DNA of 64,000 nucleotides from Bacteroidales bacterium 6E (lineage in GTDB: Bacteria; Bacteroidota; Bacteroidia; Bacteroidales; Prolixibacteraceae), in the NCBI GenBank assembly GCA_001270045.2, contig DF970690.1:637944-701943 (forward strand), given 5' to 3'. A model generated the notes under the pieces. That model saw nothing but the letters and a program-made list of their open reading frames with translations, searched no databases and was not told the origin of the DNA. Within the stretch, counting starts at the first letter, position 1. Every line of letters starts with the position of its first letter. Shown here piece by piece: positions 34,032-45,400 of this stretch. Both the position numbers and the translations under genes were made by a program.

Positions 34032-34837
34032 GGTGTTAAACATTAATGCGGTTATATTAGTGAGTCAATACAATTTTGCCTTTTTTTAAGGAGGTTGAAT
34101 TTATGATTGTTGTCAGATTATTGATAGACAAACGGACGGAATCTTGTTTTAAGTATTTGCTGTGCCATATATTATATATGTATAGATTTATTATTTTGGC
34201 ACCCATCCTGAAGTCTTCAACGGTGAATAATTCAAAAACCTGTCCGATTATTGACTTTTTATGACGCAATATCTCTTCTGATTGGTTTTTGATTACAAAA
34301 CAAAGAAGAAGCTATATAAAACTATTGTACCATATCAATTTTGCATATGAACGACTTTTGGATTTCGGTATCTATTATCTTGACATTGACGGAATATTAA
34401 TGTTTTATGAAGTGCTATTTTATAAGGTTCTTGAATTTACCCTGGGGTTACCCCTTACAGGTGGATTTGCGAATATTGGTGATGAATATGGTTAAAACAA
34501 GGTGTTACATTAAAAAGTTTGTTGGATGACATGTATGAATCTTGAGTTAGCTGTAGTAAAAACAGTTGGAACGAAAAATCATCCTTGAACATAAAACAAT
34601 CAGGTCTTTTTCTTCGAATAATTCAATGGATAGTAATAAAAAGGTTAATTAATACAAAGATTACAGTGAATATAAGAATAAGTATTATTTTGTTATTCAT
34701 TTTTTCTATATTCGAATTTGTAAAAAAAATAAACACCCTTCCGATGAAATTGTAAATTTTCTGGCGGGTATTTCAATAATTATAAACCAAACCATAAACC
34801 ATCTGGTAAGGATGGATCGAATTAATTAAGGGACAAG
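34032..34837. other. AT-rich region without a supported gene
   Basis: About 800 bases with clearly higher A+T than either neighbour. Two short frames exist. One is a 53-codon frame from ATG 34103, preceded eight bases upstream by AAGGAGG at 34088-34094; the other is a 68-codon frame at 34289-34495. Neither shows recognisable sequence, and both look like chance frames. No clear Bacteroidota promoter, terminator or tRNA was found. It borders the accessory adhesin locus and could be a remnant of an older insertion. Confidence 0.5.
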
Positions 34838-36688
34838 ATGAATATTTCGCGTTTTGGGATTGCAATAAGTTTCCTGTTGTGTATCATTGTTCAAGCTGTC
34901 AATATTAATGCTGCCGAATCTTCACCAGATACTGGCAATTCCAACATTCACGACTTTGTAAAAAAGGCCCAGGGATTAATACCGGCCAATATGGATTCGG
35001 CAAAAATCCTGCTTGAGAAAGCTCAGCCACTGGAAAACGTTGGATCCATTATCCATAAGGCTGATTACTATTCTGCATGGGGTCTTTTCTTTTGGTTTTC
35101 TGATCAGCCTAAGGAATCAATAAAATGGTTTGGCAAGGTGCTCCAATTACCGGAGAAAGAGGAAATATTGAATATGCATGCGGCTGCTGCCAACAATATT
35201 GGGGCGCTGTATAGTCGGCTTGGAATTTATGACAGTGCAAGGGTTTATTTGAACCATTCCCTAAACATTGATATAGTCGCCGGGAATGATCAGGGGATTG
35301 CGAAAACAAGATATGACCTGAGCCATTTGCATTTCAACCTTAATCAATATGAACTGGCCCTTCAGAATATTTTGGCAGCCATCAATCTGCAGGAGAAGGC
35401 TGGCGACCTTCAACGCCTGGCACGTTATTACAACACCCTTGGTAATATATACACCGAGATAGACAGCGTGGAAAAGGCCAGGGAAACCTATCTTGAAGTC
35501 ATCTCATTGGCCGAAGAATCAGGCTTGGAATCGCTGATTCCGTTAGCATACAATAATTTAGCCGCTACCTGGAACGAAAAGCCGGGCGGAATTGATCTGT
35601 CCATTCAATATGCCGAAAAGGGGTTAGAAGCTTTAAAGCCGCAACAGGACATTCCGACTACGATTGCGTTGTATACAAATCTTGGCATCTCATATTCCAA
35701 TGCCGGGAACAGGGAAAGGGCTCTTGAATATTATCATAAGGCATTGGAATTGTGTGCCGAATCACCTCACCCTGTCAAGGAAGCTGAAGTCACAAGCAGG
35801 CTTGGATATGAACATTATGTTTTGGGAAATTACCAGGAATCCCGAAAATATTACGAACAAAGCGATGAGATAGCCAACAGGATACGTTCGTGGAAGTATC
35901 AAAGTATTTGCCATTTTGGATTTGCAAAACTCGATAGTGTCAGTGGAGATCTGAAAGGATATTTTGACCATTATTGTGAAGGTATCAATTTGCGCGACAG
36001 TATATGGAAAAATGAGCGTTTGTCACGTCTGGATGAGTTGCAGATCATGTATGAGTCGGAAAAGGCCAGTCTTTTGATCAGTGAACTTGAGTTAAAGGAA
36101 AAGGCGAACAACAGGCTCTTATGGATTATACTGATCGCTTCCGTGCTTTTGGTTTCATTTTTGGCGTTAGTATCATTATATTGGAGAAAACAGCATGTGA
36201 TTGCAACCCAAAAAAGACTATTGGATGAAAAGGAGCGTGAACTATTGCAGGTTGAATTAAGCTCAAAGCGACAAGAATTGGCAAACAAGATACTCTCACT
36301 GGTAAAGGCCGAAGAATTATTGGGAAACATCAATTCGGAAGTCAAAAAATTAATCCCGGAACATAAAAGGGACCAGACTAGTGAAATGAAGACATTTCTC
36401 AGTCATATGAAGCATTATGACAATACCAAGGATTTATGGAAAGAATTCAGCGACAGGTTTAACGAATTGAATGATGATTTCATAACCAAACTGGTTGCAA
36501 AATACCCTGATTTGTCCCCCAGTGAAATCAGGCTATGCAGTATGCTGCGTATGCAGTATTCCACCAAGGAAATAGCCGAACTGACCAACCGTTCCGTGAG
36601 GACCATCGACTTTACCCGACACAGTATCCGTCAAAAGATGAATCTCCCTCCGGAAACCAATCTTACCACCCATATTCTTTCAATTTAG
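34838..36688 (+). CDS. TPR-transmembrane-HTH regulator
   Basis: 616 residues. A signal peptide (ending INA, about residue 25) precedes about seven TPR-like repeats (about 40-370; examples are AAANNIGALYSRLGIYDSAR, ARYYNTLGNIYTEIDSVEKA and TNLGISYSNAGNRERALEYY). A transmembrane helix follows at about 425-447 (LWIILIASVLLVSFLALVSL), then a coiled coil, and then a C-terminal LuxR-like HTH: SPSEIRLCSMLRMQYSTKEI and TNRSVRTIDFTRHSIRQKM. This Bacteroidota type places a periplasmic sensor and cytoplasmic DNA-binding domain on one chain. Its position in front of six surface-protein genes makes it a candidate regulator of them. It has no receiver or kinase. Confidence 0.88.
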   Translation: MNISRFGIAISFLLCIIVQAVNINAAESSPDTGNSNIHDFVKKAQGLIPANMDSAKILLEKAQPLENVGSIIHKADYYSAWGLFFWFSDQPKESIKWFGKVLQLPEKEEILNMHAAAANNIGALYSRLGIYDSARVYLNHSLNIDIVAGNDQGIAKTRYDLSHLHFNLNQYELALQNILAAINLQEKAGDLQRLARYYNTLGNIYTEIDSVEKARETYLEVISLAEESGLESLIPLAYNNLAATWNEKPGGIDLSIQYAEKGLEALKPQQDIPTTIALYTNLGISYSNAGNRERALEYYHKALELCAESPHPVKEAEVTSRLGYEHYVLGNYQESRKYYEQSDEIANRIRSWKYQSICHFGFAKLDSVSGDLKGYFDHYCEGINLRDSIWKNERLSRLDELQIMYESEKASLLISELELKEKANNRLLWIILIASVLLVSFLALVSLYWRKQHVIATQKRLLDEKERELLQVELSSKRQELANKILSLVKAEELLGNINSEVKKLIPEHKRDQTSEMKTFLSHMKHYDNTKDLWKEFSDRFNELNDDFITKLVAKYPDLSPSEIRLCSMLRMQYSTKEIAELTNRSVRTIDFTRHSIRQKMNLPPETNLTTHILSI

Positions 36689-37456
36689 TCAAGGATGGAT
36701 TACTTCTTCAATCCATGAATGAAATTACCATATATGAGTATTCTCCTTTTTTATACTCGCTTTAAATAACTATGCCTGTTAGCTTAATATTTTATGCTAC
36801 ACATACAAGCAATTTGTTCACGCAAGAGATCAATAATCAATTATTTCAACCAATTGATTATTAGTTTAATGCACGTTAATAAGTATTTTTCAGGTAGTCC
36901 CGTTTTGTATAAAATTTGCTTTTACGCATTTTTCAAGTACCCATTTTCCATAAGAAAAATAGAATAACTGAATAGGTTTATGCCCGTAACGGGATTCCGT
37001 TGTCCGGACATGGTGATTTCACCTGGCCGTGTCAAGGTGTTGAAACTATGATTTATCGGACTGGTTCTACGGCGTTTCCTGGGTTTCCCGGGATTCGCCG
37101 AGAACCAAAAATGAGATTGCTTCCATCGCTGATTTACAAATACCCCTGGGAGGCAAGCTCATAGAGCTCGAAATAAGGCAAAAACAGGCTTAATGACTTT
37201 AAAAAGAGTTTTTGAGCCGACCATTGAACCAGATCAACCCAAAGGGAGAACATAATATCTCCCTGTATATTATAAATGGACGCTAAAAAATCGCTTATGA
37301 GTTCTCATGCAACACAAATGGACTTGTGCCGGAATTATTACTGGTTCACTACGTGTGATTATTTGGATAATGCAGTTCCCAAATAAAAGACACCCTTTAC
37401 TGTTTTTAGGGGTGAGATAAAATTTTTAACAAATAACCAATAAGGGGAAAAGAAAA
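36689..37456. other. Long intergenic region before the adhesin genes
   Basis: About 770 bases without a convincing ORF. Near 36910-36930 TATAAAATTTG resembles a -7 box with one extra base, and TTTT lies 19 bases before it; this is weak. The middle (about 36960-37210) is GC-richer than its borders and contains short frames without recognisable homology, so a decayed gene is possible. A purine stretch AAGGGGAAAAG precedes the start at 37457. The long spacing would allow a structured leader RNA for the adhesin operon. Confidence 0.45.
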
Positions 37457-39871
37457 ATGAACTTGAAACATCCTGGTCATATTACAGATGAAGGTAGAAA
37501 TTCCTCAACGATGTGGCAACATAAAGTTACGTTTTTGCTGACAATTCTCTTGATTTTAATAATTGGCAGAAGGCTGCAAGCCCAAACGGTGACTATTGAT
37601 GCAACACTGGCAAATACCATTCAAGCAACGCTAAATGGGGGCAGTGATTATACAGTTACCTCCACATCTGATATCATAGTAAGCTCTTCCATTACAAAAT
37701 CGGCCGGATCTTCGGCGACTCTGACACTAAAGGCTGCACGCCATATATCTCTTCAAACCGGGGCAAATATAACGGCCAGCAACGGGGCGCTTAACCTGCA
37801 TTTGTGGGCAGATTCGGACAATTCAAGCGACGGCATCAATCAAATTGCGTCGAATATCAACACCAACGGCGGTTGGCTGAAGGCTGGCAACGATAACCAG
37901 ACTGCCACTATCAACAACATATCAACACGGGTAGGGGGCGATGTATTTTTCAATATGTCTTCACCACAAACGATCTCCACGAATGGTGGACAGATTGATA
38001 TCTATGGTGAGACTATCGTTAGCAACACCTCTGGGCTGACTATCAATAGTGGTAACGGGAATGTAACGCTGTACGGCCTGTTGAATTCAGGCAACCAGTA
38101 CACCGGTGTAAATTATTCGGGTAAAACCTGGCTTGAAGCTCAGGCACAGGCCGATGCAGATAATAATGCTAACACTTATTTGGCCACTATTACATCCAGG
38201 TTGGAAAATTCCATCGCAGCACTTTCTGTGTCATATAACACGGCTTGGTTGGGTGCACGCCGTGAGGCGAATGGCTTTTGGCGTTGGGAAAAAGGGCCTG
38301 AGGCCTTACAAGGCTTGACCTATACAAACTGGGCAACAAATGAACCAAATAATTTTGGTACAGAAATTAATGGATTGGGATACCCTGGTGAAAATGCACT
38401 TCAATTTACAGGTGCAAATGGCAATTGGAATGATTTGTGGGATAATGGTATACGTCCTGGAATTGATTTTTTAGATTACTACGTTCTTGAATTTACTCTG
38501 GTTGCATCACCTGTCACAATTGTTGCAGGAAGTGGTACGGTCACCTTTGAGGCAGCAGTTGGCGGCAGTAAGCCACTTTCCTCCTTGAACATCACCGCAG
38601 CAACCACCGCCATCAACGGCGGTAGCGTGACGACCTACGGTAGCTTTGCCGGCAGCCAGAGCTACTCGGGCAACATCACCCTTGGAAGCGCGAGCACAAC
38701 ACTAAACATGTTGGAAACTCCTTTGGATTTTAAACTTGCCGACGGAAAGAGTGTCAGTAACGCCACGAATGCCGATGCCACCCTGACGATCAAAAATGCG
38801 GCATCAATCATATTGGAAGCAGGAAGTTCCATTTCGTCCAACAACGGAAAACTGAACGTTATTCTTTGGGCTGATACCGATGCGAATGGCGGTTACATCA
38901 GAACCAACAGCGGCAGCAGCATCACCACCAATGGCGGACATTTGTGGATGGGAGGAGGCAGTGGGAGCAACACCTGGAATGGATTGACTGTCGGGAATGG
39001 TTATGCGTTGGGTAACGAATTGAATTCGAACGGAATACTGATCATCGGAAGTTCCATTGTTACCAATGGCGGGAACGTTGCCTTGTTTGGTAAAAGCCGG
39101 CCAGGTGCTGCTGTGGGAACTGATGGATCTGCAGTTAATACGAACGTTGATGGAATCAGGATAAGCCCTATTGCAAGTTCCTTAATCAACTCGGGTGACG
39201 GTTCTATAGTGATAGAAGGCGTTTCACAAGGAACGGACCAGGTCGCGTTGGGGGTTGAATTTTGCAGCCTAAGTCCTGTAACACATCTTATAACTTCTTC
39301 GGCTTCCGGCGATGCTATTACCATAACAGGAGTTGGAAGCCAGTCGTCGGGTACACAGGTGAATACCAATGGTGTATTCGTTCATAACGGGACTACCATT
39401 TCATCTACCGGGGGAGGAAATATAGAAATCAGAGGCGTTGGTGGTTCAGTCGGTTCAACCCAACAGTCAAATTATTTTAGTACGGGCTCTCAGGTAAATC
39501 CGGGTTCCGGAAACCTTACCGTTACCGGTAATTCAATTTATCTGGCAGGAACATTTTCCGGAAGCGGAATCCTTACCATTCAACCTGAAACCATAGATTC
39601 TACCATTGGTATTGGCGAAGGGGCAGGTAATTTACAACTACCGGCCAGACTTTTCTCAACCAATTTTACCGACGGATTTTCGAGTATCACTATCGGAAGT
39701 GCCAACGCCGGCGATATCACCGTCAACAGTGTGACATTCCACGATAATACGCGGTTGCTAAATGGCGGAAAGGTGATCATTGGCGCCGGCCAAACAGTAA
39801 CGGCTACAAATGTCAGGTTGCAAATTGACAATGGATTAACCTTGGGAACGGGGGCTAAAATCGTCAGGTGA
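37457..39871 (+). CDS. Beta-strand-repeat surface protein with C-type-lectin-like domain (A)
   Basis: 804 residues with a 20-residue polar extension and then a hydrophobic export signal ending RRLQAQ (about residue 44). Most of the protein consists of short, Asn/Gly/Thr-rich strands of the filamentous haemagglutinin/beta-helix kind (INTNGGWLKAG, ITTNGGHLWMGG). Inserted at about 218-350 is a C-type-lectin-like domain: YLATITSRLENSIAA, AWLGARREANGFWRWEKGPE, NEPNNFG with the EPN sugar/calcium motif, and ENALQFTGANGNWNDLWD. There is no recognisable T9SS C-terminal domain; it ends LTLGTGAKIVR. The next gene is a paralogue (62-base gap). Confidence 0.85.
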   Translation: MNLKHPGHITDEGRNSSTMWQHKVTFLLTILLILIIGRRLQAQTVTIDATLANTIQATLNGGSDYTVTSTSDIIVSSSITKSAGSSATLTLKAARHISLQTGANITASNGALNLHLWADSDNSSDGINQIASNINTNGGWLKAGNDNQTATINNISTRVGGDVFFNMSSPQTISTNGGQIDIYGETIVSNTSGLTINSGNGNVTLYGLLNSGNQYTGVNYSGKTWLEAQAQADADNNANTYLATITSRLENSIAALSVSYNTAWLGARREANGFWRWEKGPEALQGLTYTNWATNEPNNFGTEINGLGYPGENALQFTGANGNWNDLWDNGIRPGIDFLDYYVLEFTLVASPVTIVAGSGTVTFEAAVGGSKPLSSLNITAATTAINGGSVTTYGSFAGSQSYSGNITLGSASTTLNMLETPLDFKLADGKSVSNATNADATLTIKNAASIILEAGSSISSNNGKLNVILWADTDANGGYIRTNSGSSITTNGGHLWMGGGSGSNTWNGLTVGNGYALGNELNSNGILIIGSSIVTNGGNVALFGKSRPGAAVGTDGSAVNTNVDGIRISPIASSLINSGDGSIVIEGVSQGTDQVALGVEFCSLSPVTHLITSSASGDAITITGVGSQSSGTQVNTNGVFVHNGTTISSTGGGNIEIRGVGGSVGSTQQSNYFSTGSQVNPGSGNLTVTGNSIYLAGTFSGSGILTIQPETIDSTIGIGEGAGNLQLPARLFSTNFTDGFSSITIGSANAGDITVNSVTFHDNTRLLNGGKVIIGAGQTVTATNVRLQIDNGLTLGTGAKIVR

Positions 39872-39933
39872 TGAAAGAAATTTTAAAAGCTTAGAGCCCA
39901 TTGAAAGCGAATTGAGAGTGTAATCAAAAAAGG

Positions 39934-42396
39934 ATGCAACAGATGAAAATATTAAATCAAACCCCACCGAATCACATACATGGCTTGAAGAACAGGATGA
40001 AAGCATTGGTGATTTTTGGTATGCTGCTGGTGCTGGCCATTCAGGTACAGGCACAAACACTGACAATTTCAATTAGCGGCCAAACCGGAACTTCAGGAAT
40101 AAATTGGTCAACCACGGGTACAAATCCGGTTTCTATTCAGACTTCAGGAGATGCTTCCATCAATACATCTGTTATTGAAGGATACCTGAATTCAGGTACG
40201 AGTGTGATCTTGAATACCAATCTGGACATCAGGCTTTCTGATGCAATAACAAAATCTTCCGGCAGTCATGCAACCCTCACAATGAATGCGGGAAGGGATA
40301 TTTACATTCAGTCAAATATATCTTCCACCAGTAATGCACTTCACCTGTCACTTGATGCGGATACCGACAATAACAACATAGGTGCCATCACGATATCTGC
40401 CAACATTACCACAAATGGTGGCGCCTTGTCTTTTAAAGATGATGTCAGTTTCAATGGTTCGTCTGCCCAGGCAATTTCAGCAGGGGCAGGCACCATGGAA
40501 TTTACAGGAGAAGTCATGCTAAGCAACATCTTTGGCATTACCTTGACTACCTCCGATGCCAACGTGACTTTTTCGGCTGCAATCAACTCTGGCAACAGTT
40601 ATTCAATTGACAATACCTTAAGGACGTGGTCCAGTGCATATGCATCTTATAATAATAGCAATCAATACCTGGCAACTATCACTTCAAAGATGGAACTTAC
40701 GGCGGCGATGTCTGTCGTTCCGGCAGCTGGAGCATGGCTGGGTGGATCTGACCAACAGACGGAAGGCACATGGAAATGGGTCACCGGACCAGAATCTGGA
40801 TCAATTTTCTGGACCACTGCATTGGCACAGGGAGTGACGGGATATAACGGGACCAACGGAAGCTATGTTAACTGGAATTCCGGTGAACCCAATGATTCAG
40901 GAAGCAACGAAGATGCTCTTCAAATTCGGAATAATGCGGATGGATTATGGAACGATCTTCCTGTTTCAGGTTCAACCTTGGCTTCGGTAGTGGAAACGGA
41001 ACTCCCTCCCTCAGCATTAACCATCAACGCCGGGACAGGCACGGTTGTGTTTGGTGGTCCTGTAGGGGCAGGTAAGCCTCTCAAAAGCCTCCATGTAAAT
41101 GCCGCGAATACCAGTGTTAATGGTGGTAAAATTTTCACGGACAGTAAAGGTGGTTATGGTGGACAAACCTATTCAGGTAATATTAATTTGGGAAGTGCCA
41201 GCACAACCCTGAACATGCTGGATACTCCTTCGGACTTTATAATTGTCGCCGGCAAAAGTATCAGTAATGCCACAAATGCCGACGCCAGCCTGACGATCAA
41301 AACCACTGCCAACATTATTTTCGAAAGCAACGGTGCTATAGTATCGACTACGGGTAGGTTGAACACCCTTCTTTGGTCGGACAGCGATGCCGCATTCGGA
41401 GGCGGAATTCATGTCAAATCAGGTGCAAATATCAGCTCAAACGGCGGTAGTGTCACCCTGTCGGGTGGAAATGACTTTAACACGGGTTATGCCAAGGGCA
41501 CAGCTGGCATCGTACGAACACCTTTCGGTCCTGGAAATAATCTAACATTCGGCATCTGGTCTGGCATTCTGCTCGAAGGCGAAATCAACTCCAACGGCGG
41601 AAATGTCACTCTGCGAGGCGAGGCCGGTGCCATCCCCAATGGGCCGCAGGGCGGGGGTTACTCTTTGTCGGGTATTTATGTTGCACAAACTGGGTTAGTC
41701 TCATCCGGGGCTGGAAACATTAGCGTTTTTGGGAATGTAAGTAGCGATGTGGGCAGCAATCACATTATCCGGGCAATCACGATGGGCGATGGGGCAGGAA
41801 CTGTCAGTGGCAACAAAGCCAGGTTGAACACTTACACAGGTTCGGTGACAATGACGGGTATCGTTACCGTGACTTCAGCAAGTGGTGACTCGGGGATCTT
41901 GCTTGATGGCTCACTTATCAGCAGCACTGGATCCGGGAACATCAAGTTGACTGGCTCAGGGAAATTGGCTACCGACATACTTGTCTCCGGTGCTAACTCC
42001 ATTAGTTCGACGAATGGTAACATCGAATTGAACATGAATGGGTTTACGAAATATGGCACCAGCTTTTCACTTGCCAGTACAGGGTCTTTGAAGATTCAAC
42101 CCCGTACTGCTGAGACCACGATAGGTATTGCCGGTGCGGCAGGTACGCTTCAACTACCTGCCGACTTATTCTCTACGAGTTTTGCCGATGGTTTTGGCCT
42201 GATTACGATAGGGGGTAGTACACAAAGCGGTAACATCAGCCTCAATGGCGTGAGTTTCCGTGATAATATGCGCATTCAAACAACTGGTAGCGTAAATGTG
42301 AACGGAAATCAAACAATATATGCACCCAAAGGCATTAAGCTGCAGGTTGATAATGCCATGCAATTAGGTGTCGGTGCCAGGTTTGTAATAAACTAA
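39934..42396 (+). CDS. Beta-strand-repeat surface protein with C-type-lectin-like domain (B)
   Basis: 820 residues, paralogous to the preceding protein in order and detail. A polar extension is followed by an export signal ending IQVQAQ (about residue 36), then beta-helix-like repeats. A C-type-lectin-like domain lies at about 222-356 (YLATITSKMEL, GAWLGGSDQQTEGTWKWVTG, NSGEPNDSGSNEDALQI, ADGLWNDLP). More Asn/Gly strand repeats follow, and a C-terminus that aligns with the first protein (IKLQVDNAMQLGVGARFVIN). The segment LGSASTTLNMLDTPSDF is nearly shared at the DNA level with the paralogue. It too lacks a T9SS domain. The EPN motif suggests mannose-type sugar binding, which is inference. 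Confidence 0.85.
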   Translation: MQQMKILNQTPPNHIHGLKNRMKALVIFGMLLVLAIQVQAQTLTISISGQTGTSGINWSTTGTNPVSIQTSGDASINTSVIEGYLNSGTSVILNTNLDIRLSDAITKSSGSHATLTMNAGRDIYIQSNISSTSNALHLSLDADTDNNNIGAITISANITTNGGALSFKDDVSFNGSSAQAISAGAGTMEFTGEVMLSNIFGITLTTSDANVTFSAAINSGNSYSIDNTLRTWSSAYASYNNSNQYLATITSKMELTAAMSVVPAAGAWLGGSDQQTEGTWKWVTGPESGSIFWTTALAQGVTGYNGTNGSYVNWNSGEPNDSGSNEDALQIRNNADGLWNDLPVSGSTLASVVETELPPSALTINAGTGTVVFGGPVGAGKPLKSLHVNAANTSVNGGKIFTDSKGGYGGQTYSGNINLGSASTTLNMLDTPSDFIIVAGKSISNATNADASLTIKTTANIIFESNGAIVSTTGRLNTLLWSDSDAAFGGGIHVKSGANISSNGGSVTLSGGNDFNTGYAKGTAGIVRTPFGPGNNLTFGIWSGILLEGEINSNGGNVTLRGEAGAIPNGPQGGGYSLSGIYVAQTGLVSSGAGNISVFGNVSSDVGSNHIIRAITMGDGAGTVSGNKARLNTYTGSVTMTGIVTVTSASGDSGILLDGSLISSTGSGNIKLTGSGKLATDILVSGANSISSTNGNIELNMNGFTKYGTSFSLASTGSLKIQPRTAETTIGIAGAAGTLQLPADLFSTSFADGFGLITIGGSTQSGNISLNGVSFRDNMRIQTTGSVNVNGNQTIYAPKGIKLQVDNAMQLGVGARFVIN

Positions 42397-42482
42397 AATT
42401 TGCCTGATACAATCTCACTCCATAATATCATTAAAAATGAATGCCTGTTGACAATTCAATACTAAACACAAAATACAGCACA

Positions 42483-45400
42483 ATGATGAATATTTACAAA
42501 CTCTTGCTTCTTAAAAAAGCGATGCTCAAGGCATGCTTGTTTATAGGGGTTATGCTGTGGGGATTTGTTTCTTCATATGCACAAACGTACAACCTCCCCA
42601 TCACGGGCAGCGATGCCGTGCGATGCGGGGCTGGTGAACTGACACTCTCCGTGACCGAGAACAGCTCGGTGACGGATGGCTGGCCCGAAGGAATATCATT
42701 CAATGCAGCCAATGTAAAATGGTACACAGTACCGTTTTATGGCACCCCGATTGCCACCGGACTGACTTACAACACCGGGTACCTTGAGTTTTCCCGTACA
42801 TATTATGTCGATTATACGGGTTCTGATGGATGCAGCCAGTGTGACCGGTTAATCGTGAGGGCGGTAATCAACGATAATTCAATTGCCCCTCAGATTTCAT
42901 ACAAGCAATTGGCTATTTGTAACAATATCGACCAGAATTTCACGCCTGCCATTGTCGGGGCCAGTAGTGGGATATTCTCCGTTAATCCCAATACAGGATT
43001 AACGGTAAATGGAAGCACCGGCACATTTAATCCCAAAGGGGCTACTGCGGGAACCTACACCATCACCTTTCAGCCAACTGAGGTAATTGGTTGCGATTCA
43101 GATCCGGTCAGCACCACGGTAACCATTACCAATGCCCTGATTGAGCCGGTAATCAGTTATCCTTTGGCCAGTTATTGCTCTTCATCAGGAATAGTAAACG
43201 TTACACGTTCCGCAGGTGCTGCCGGTGGCACATATTCGGCTTATCCAACCGGGTTATCGATTGATCCTGCAACCGGAACAATCACTCCTTCTGCCAGTGC
43301 AACAGGTAACTATATTGTGTCATACACTGTCCCTGGCACTGGAGGCTGTTCTCCTGTGGTTGGCACGGCAAACATCAGCATTTTCCGCTTACCCGAAATC
43401 ACATCTATTTCATACCAGAGTCCATTTTGCGGATCTGACAATGATTTGCAGACACCGGTATTAACTGTGGAGAATAGCTATACTCCAGGATTGACGCCAT
43501 ACGGTTATACAGGTGATGGCACACTTGCATTGGATACTTCCACAGGCGAAATCAATCCATCTCTTTCAGATCCCGGTACATACCAGGTAACATATACAAT
43601 CCCCGCGGCTTCACCCTGCGGCGAAGTTTCTGCAACCGCCAGCGTCACAATACTGCCTGTCTCTTCTGCAACTATTTCGGCCGACAAGACCAGCGAATTT
43701 GTTGATGAAACTGCCCCGATTATTACATTCAGCGGAACAGGCGGGCCTGCACCATACACGTTTACGGCAAGGATCGATATTGGCAATGGTGGTGACTTAA
43801 TCATAGGAAATGAATTTGAGATAACGACTCCAGACGCCATGACAGCCACCAAAACCCTGTCACAATCAACCGAGGTGGCTGAAACCTTTACGTATCATCT
43901 GATAAGGGTAACCGATGCAAATGGTTGTTCAACTGAAATTTCGGGACAGTCTGTAACCATTACCATTAACGACATTCCGAACACCACTTTTGCCTACCAG
44001 GGCTCGCCATACTGTACCAATGGAGGTACGGCTGTTCCTTCCGGAAATGTGGTTGGTAGTTTTAGCTATTCGGGAAGTGGATTGGACTTAAACACCAGTA
44101 CAGGGGTAATTACTTTGGCTAACAGCACAGCCGGCACTTACACGGTTACCCAAACTTTAAGCGGATATTCGTCAACTGCCGAGGTAGTTATTACCAGGTT
44201 GCCGGTTGCAACATTTGCATATGGCTCGGCGTCATACTGTCCTACTGCAGGTGATGTTTCCCCTTCCGTAACCAATGATATAGGAATCTTTACCGCAAGT
44301 GATCCGGCTGTAATATTTGCCGAAGGTGTATCAGTGGCACCGGGTACAATCAATACATTGTTTACGCCTCCAGGTACCTATACAATAACAAATACCGTCC
44401 AGGCGGGTAACGGCTGTAGCGAAGTCAGCGCTTCAACGGAAATTACCATCAATGCCTCGCCAAACTATACAGGCACTCGTGCCTATTCCATTTGCAGTGG
44501 CGAAACCACGGCAATTACGCATACCGCCGATATAGAGGGTTCAACCTTTTCATGGACAGTCAGCGATGTAACCGGTGGCATTACAGGTGCATCTGCAGGT
44601 TCGGGAAACACGATAACCCAAACCTTGATAAATCCGGCAAATACCACTGTGGGAACTGTGTCCTACACTGTAACACCTAACGATGCCACAGGTTGTGGCA
44701 TTGGAGTTCCAACCACGGTTGTCGTTACGGTAAATCCCTTACCCGCTACACCTACAGCCAATAGTATTACCGTGACATATGATGGCTCGGAAAAATCAGC
44801 CAGTGCTTCTTCTTCAACAATAACGGCCACAAGCGAGGCTGCTGTGATAGCATGGTTTACTACTGAAGCAGGCACAACAGCAACAACGGCTCCAACCGGT
44901 ACCGATGTCGGAACTTACACGGCCTGGGCCGAAGCTTCCTATCTGTCAGGATGTAAAAGCGCCGGAAGGACTTTGGTTACACTAACCATTGAACCGGCAG
45001 AGCTTATCGTTACAGATGCAGTGGTAGCTGACCATACCTATGACGGAACCAATAATGCAACAATAAGTGGAGCCACTCTAGCCGGCGTTGTTTCGGGAGA
45101 TGATGTTGCCTTAGGTAATGTAACCAGCGGTACATTTGCCCAGGTGAATGCTGACGATGATATCGGTGTGACAACAGCCATGACAATCAGTGGAACCGAT
45201 GCCGGAAATTACACACTGACTCAACCAACACTGACCGGCAATATCATTAAGACAAACCTGACATATACCGCCAATGCAAAATCAAAAGTTTATGGTGAAG
45301 AAAATCCATCATTGGATTTCATTTATACAGGATTTGTCAACGGGGAAACACCGGCAGTTCTGACAATCGAACCGGTTGCATCCACAACGGTGGGCGCCGC

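Noticed and set aside
34289-34495. 68-codon frame as a gene
   Set aside because: No start signal, no recognisable sequence, AT-rich surroundings where chance frames are common.
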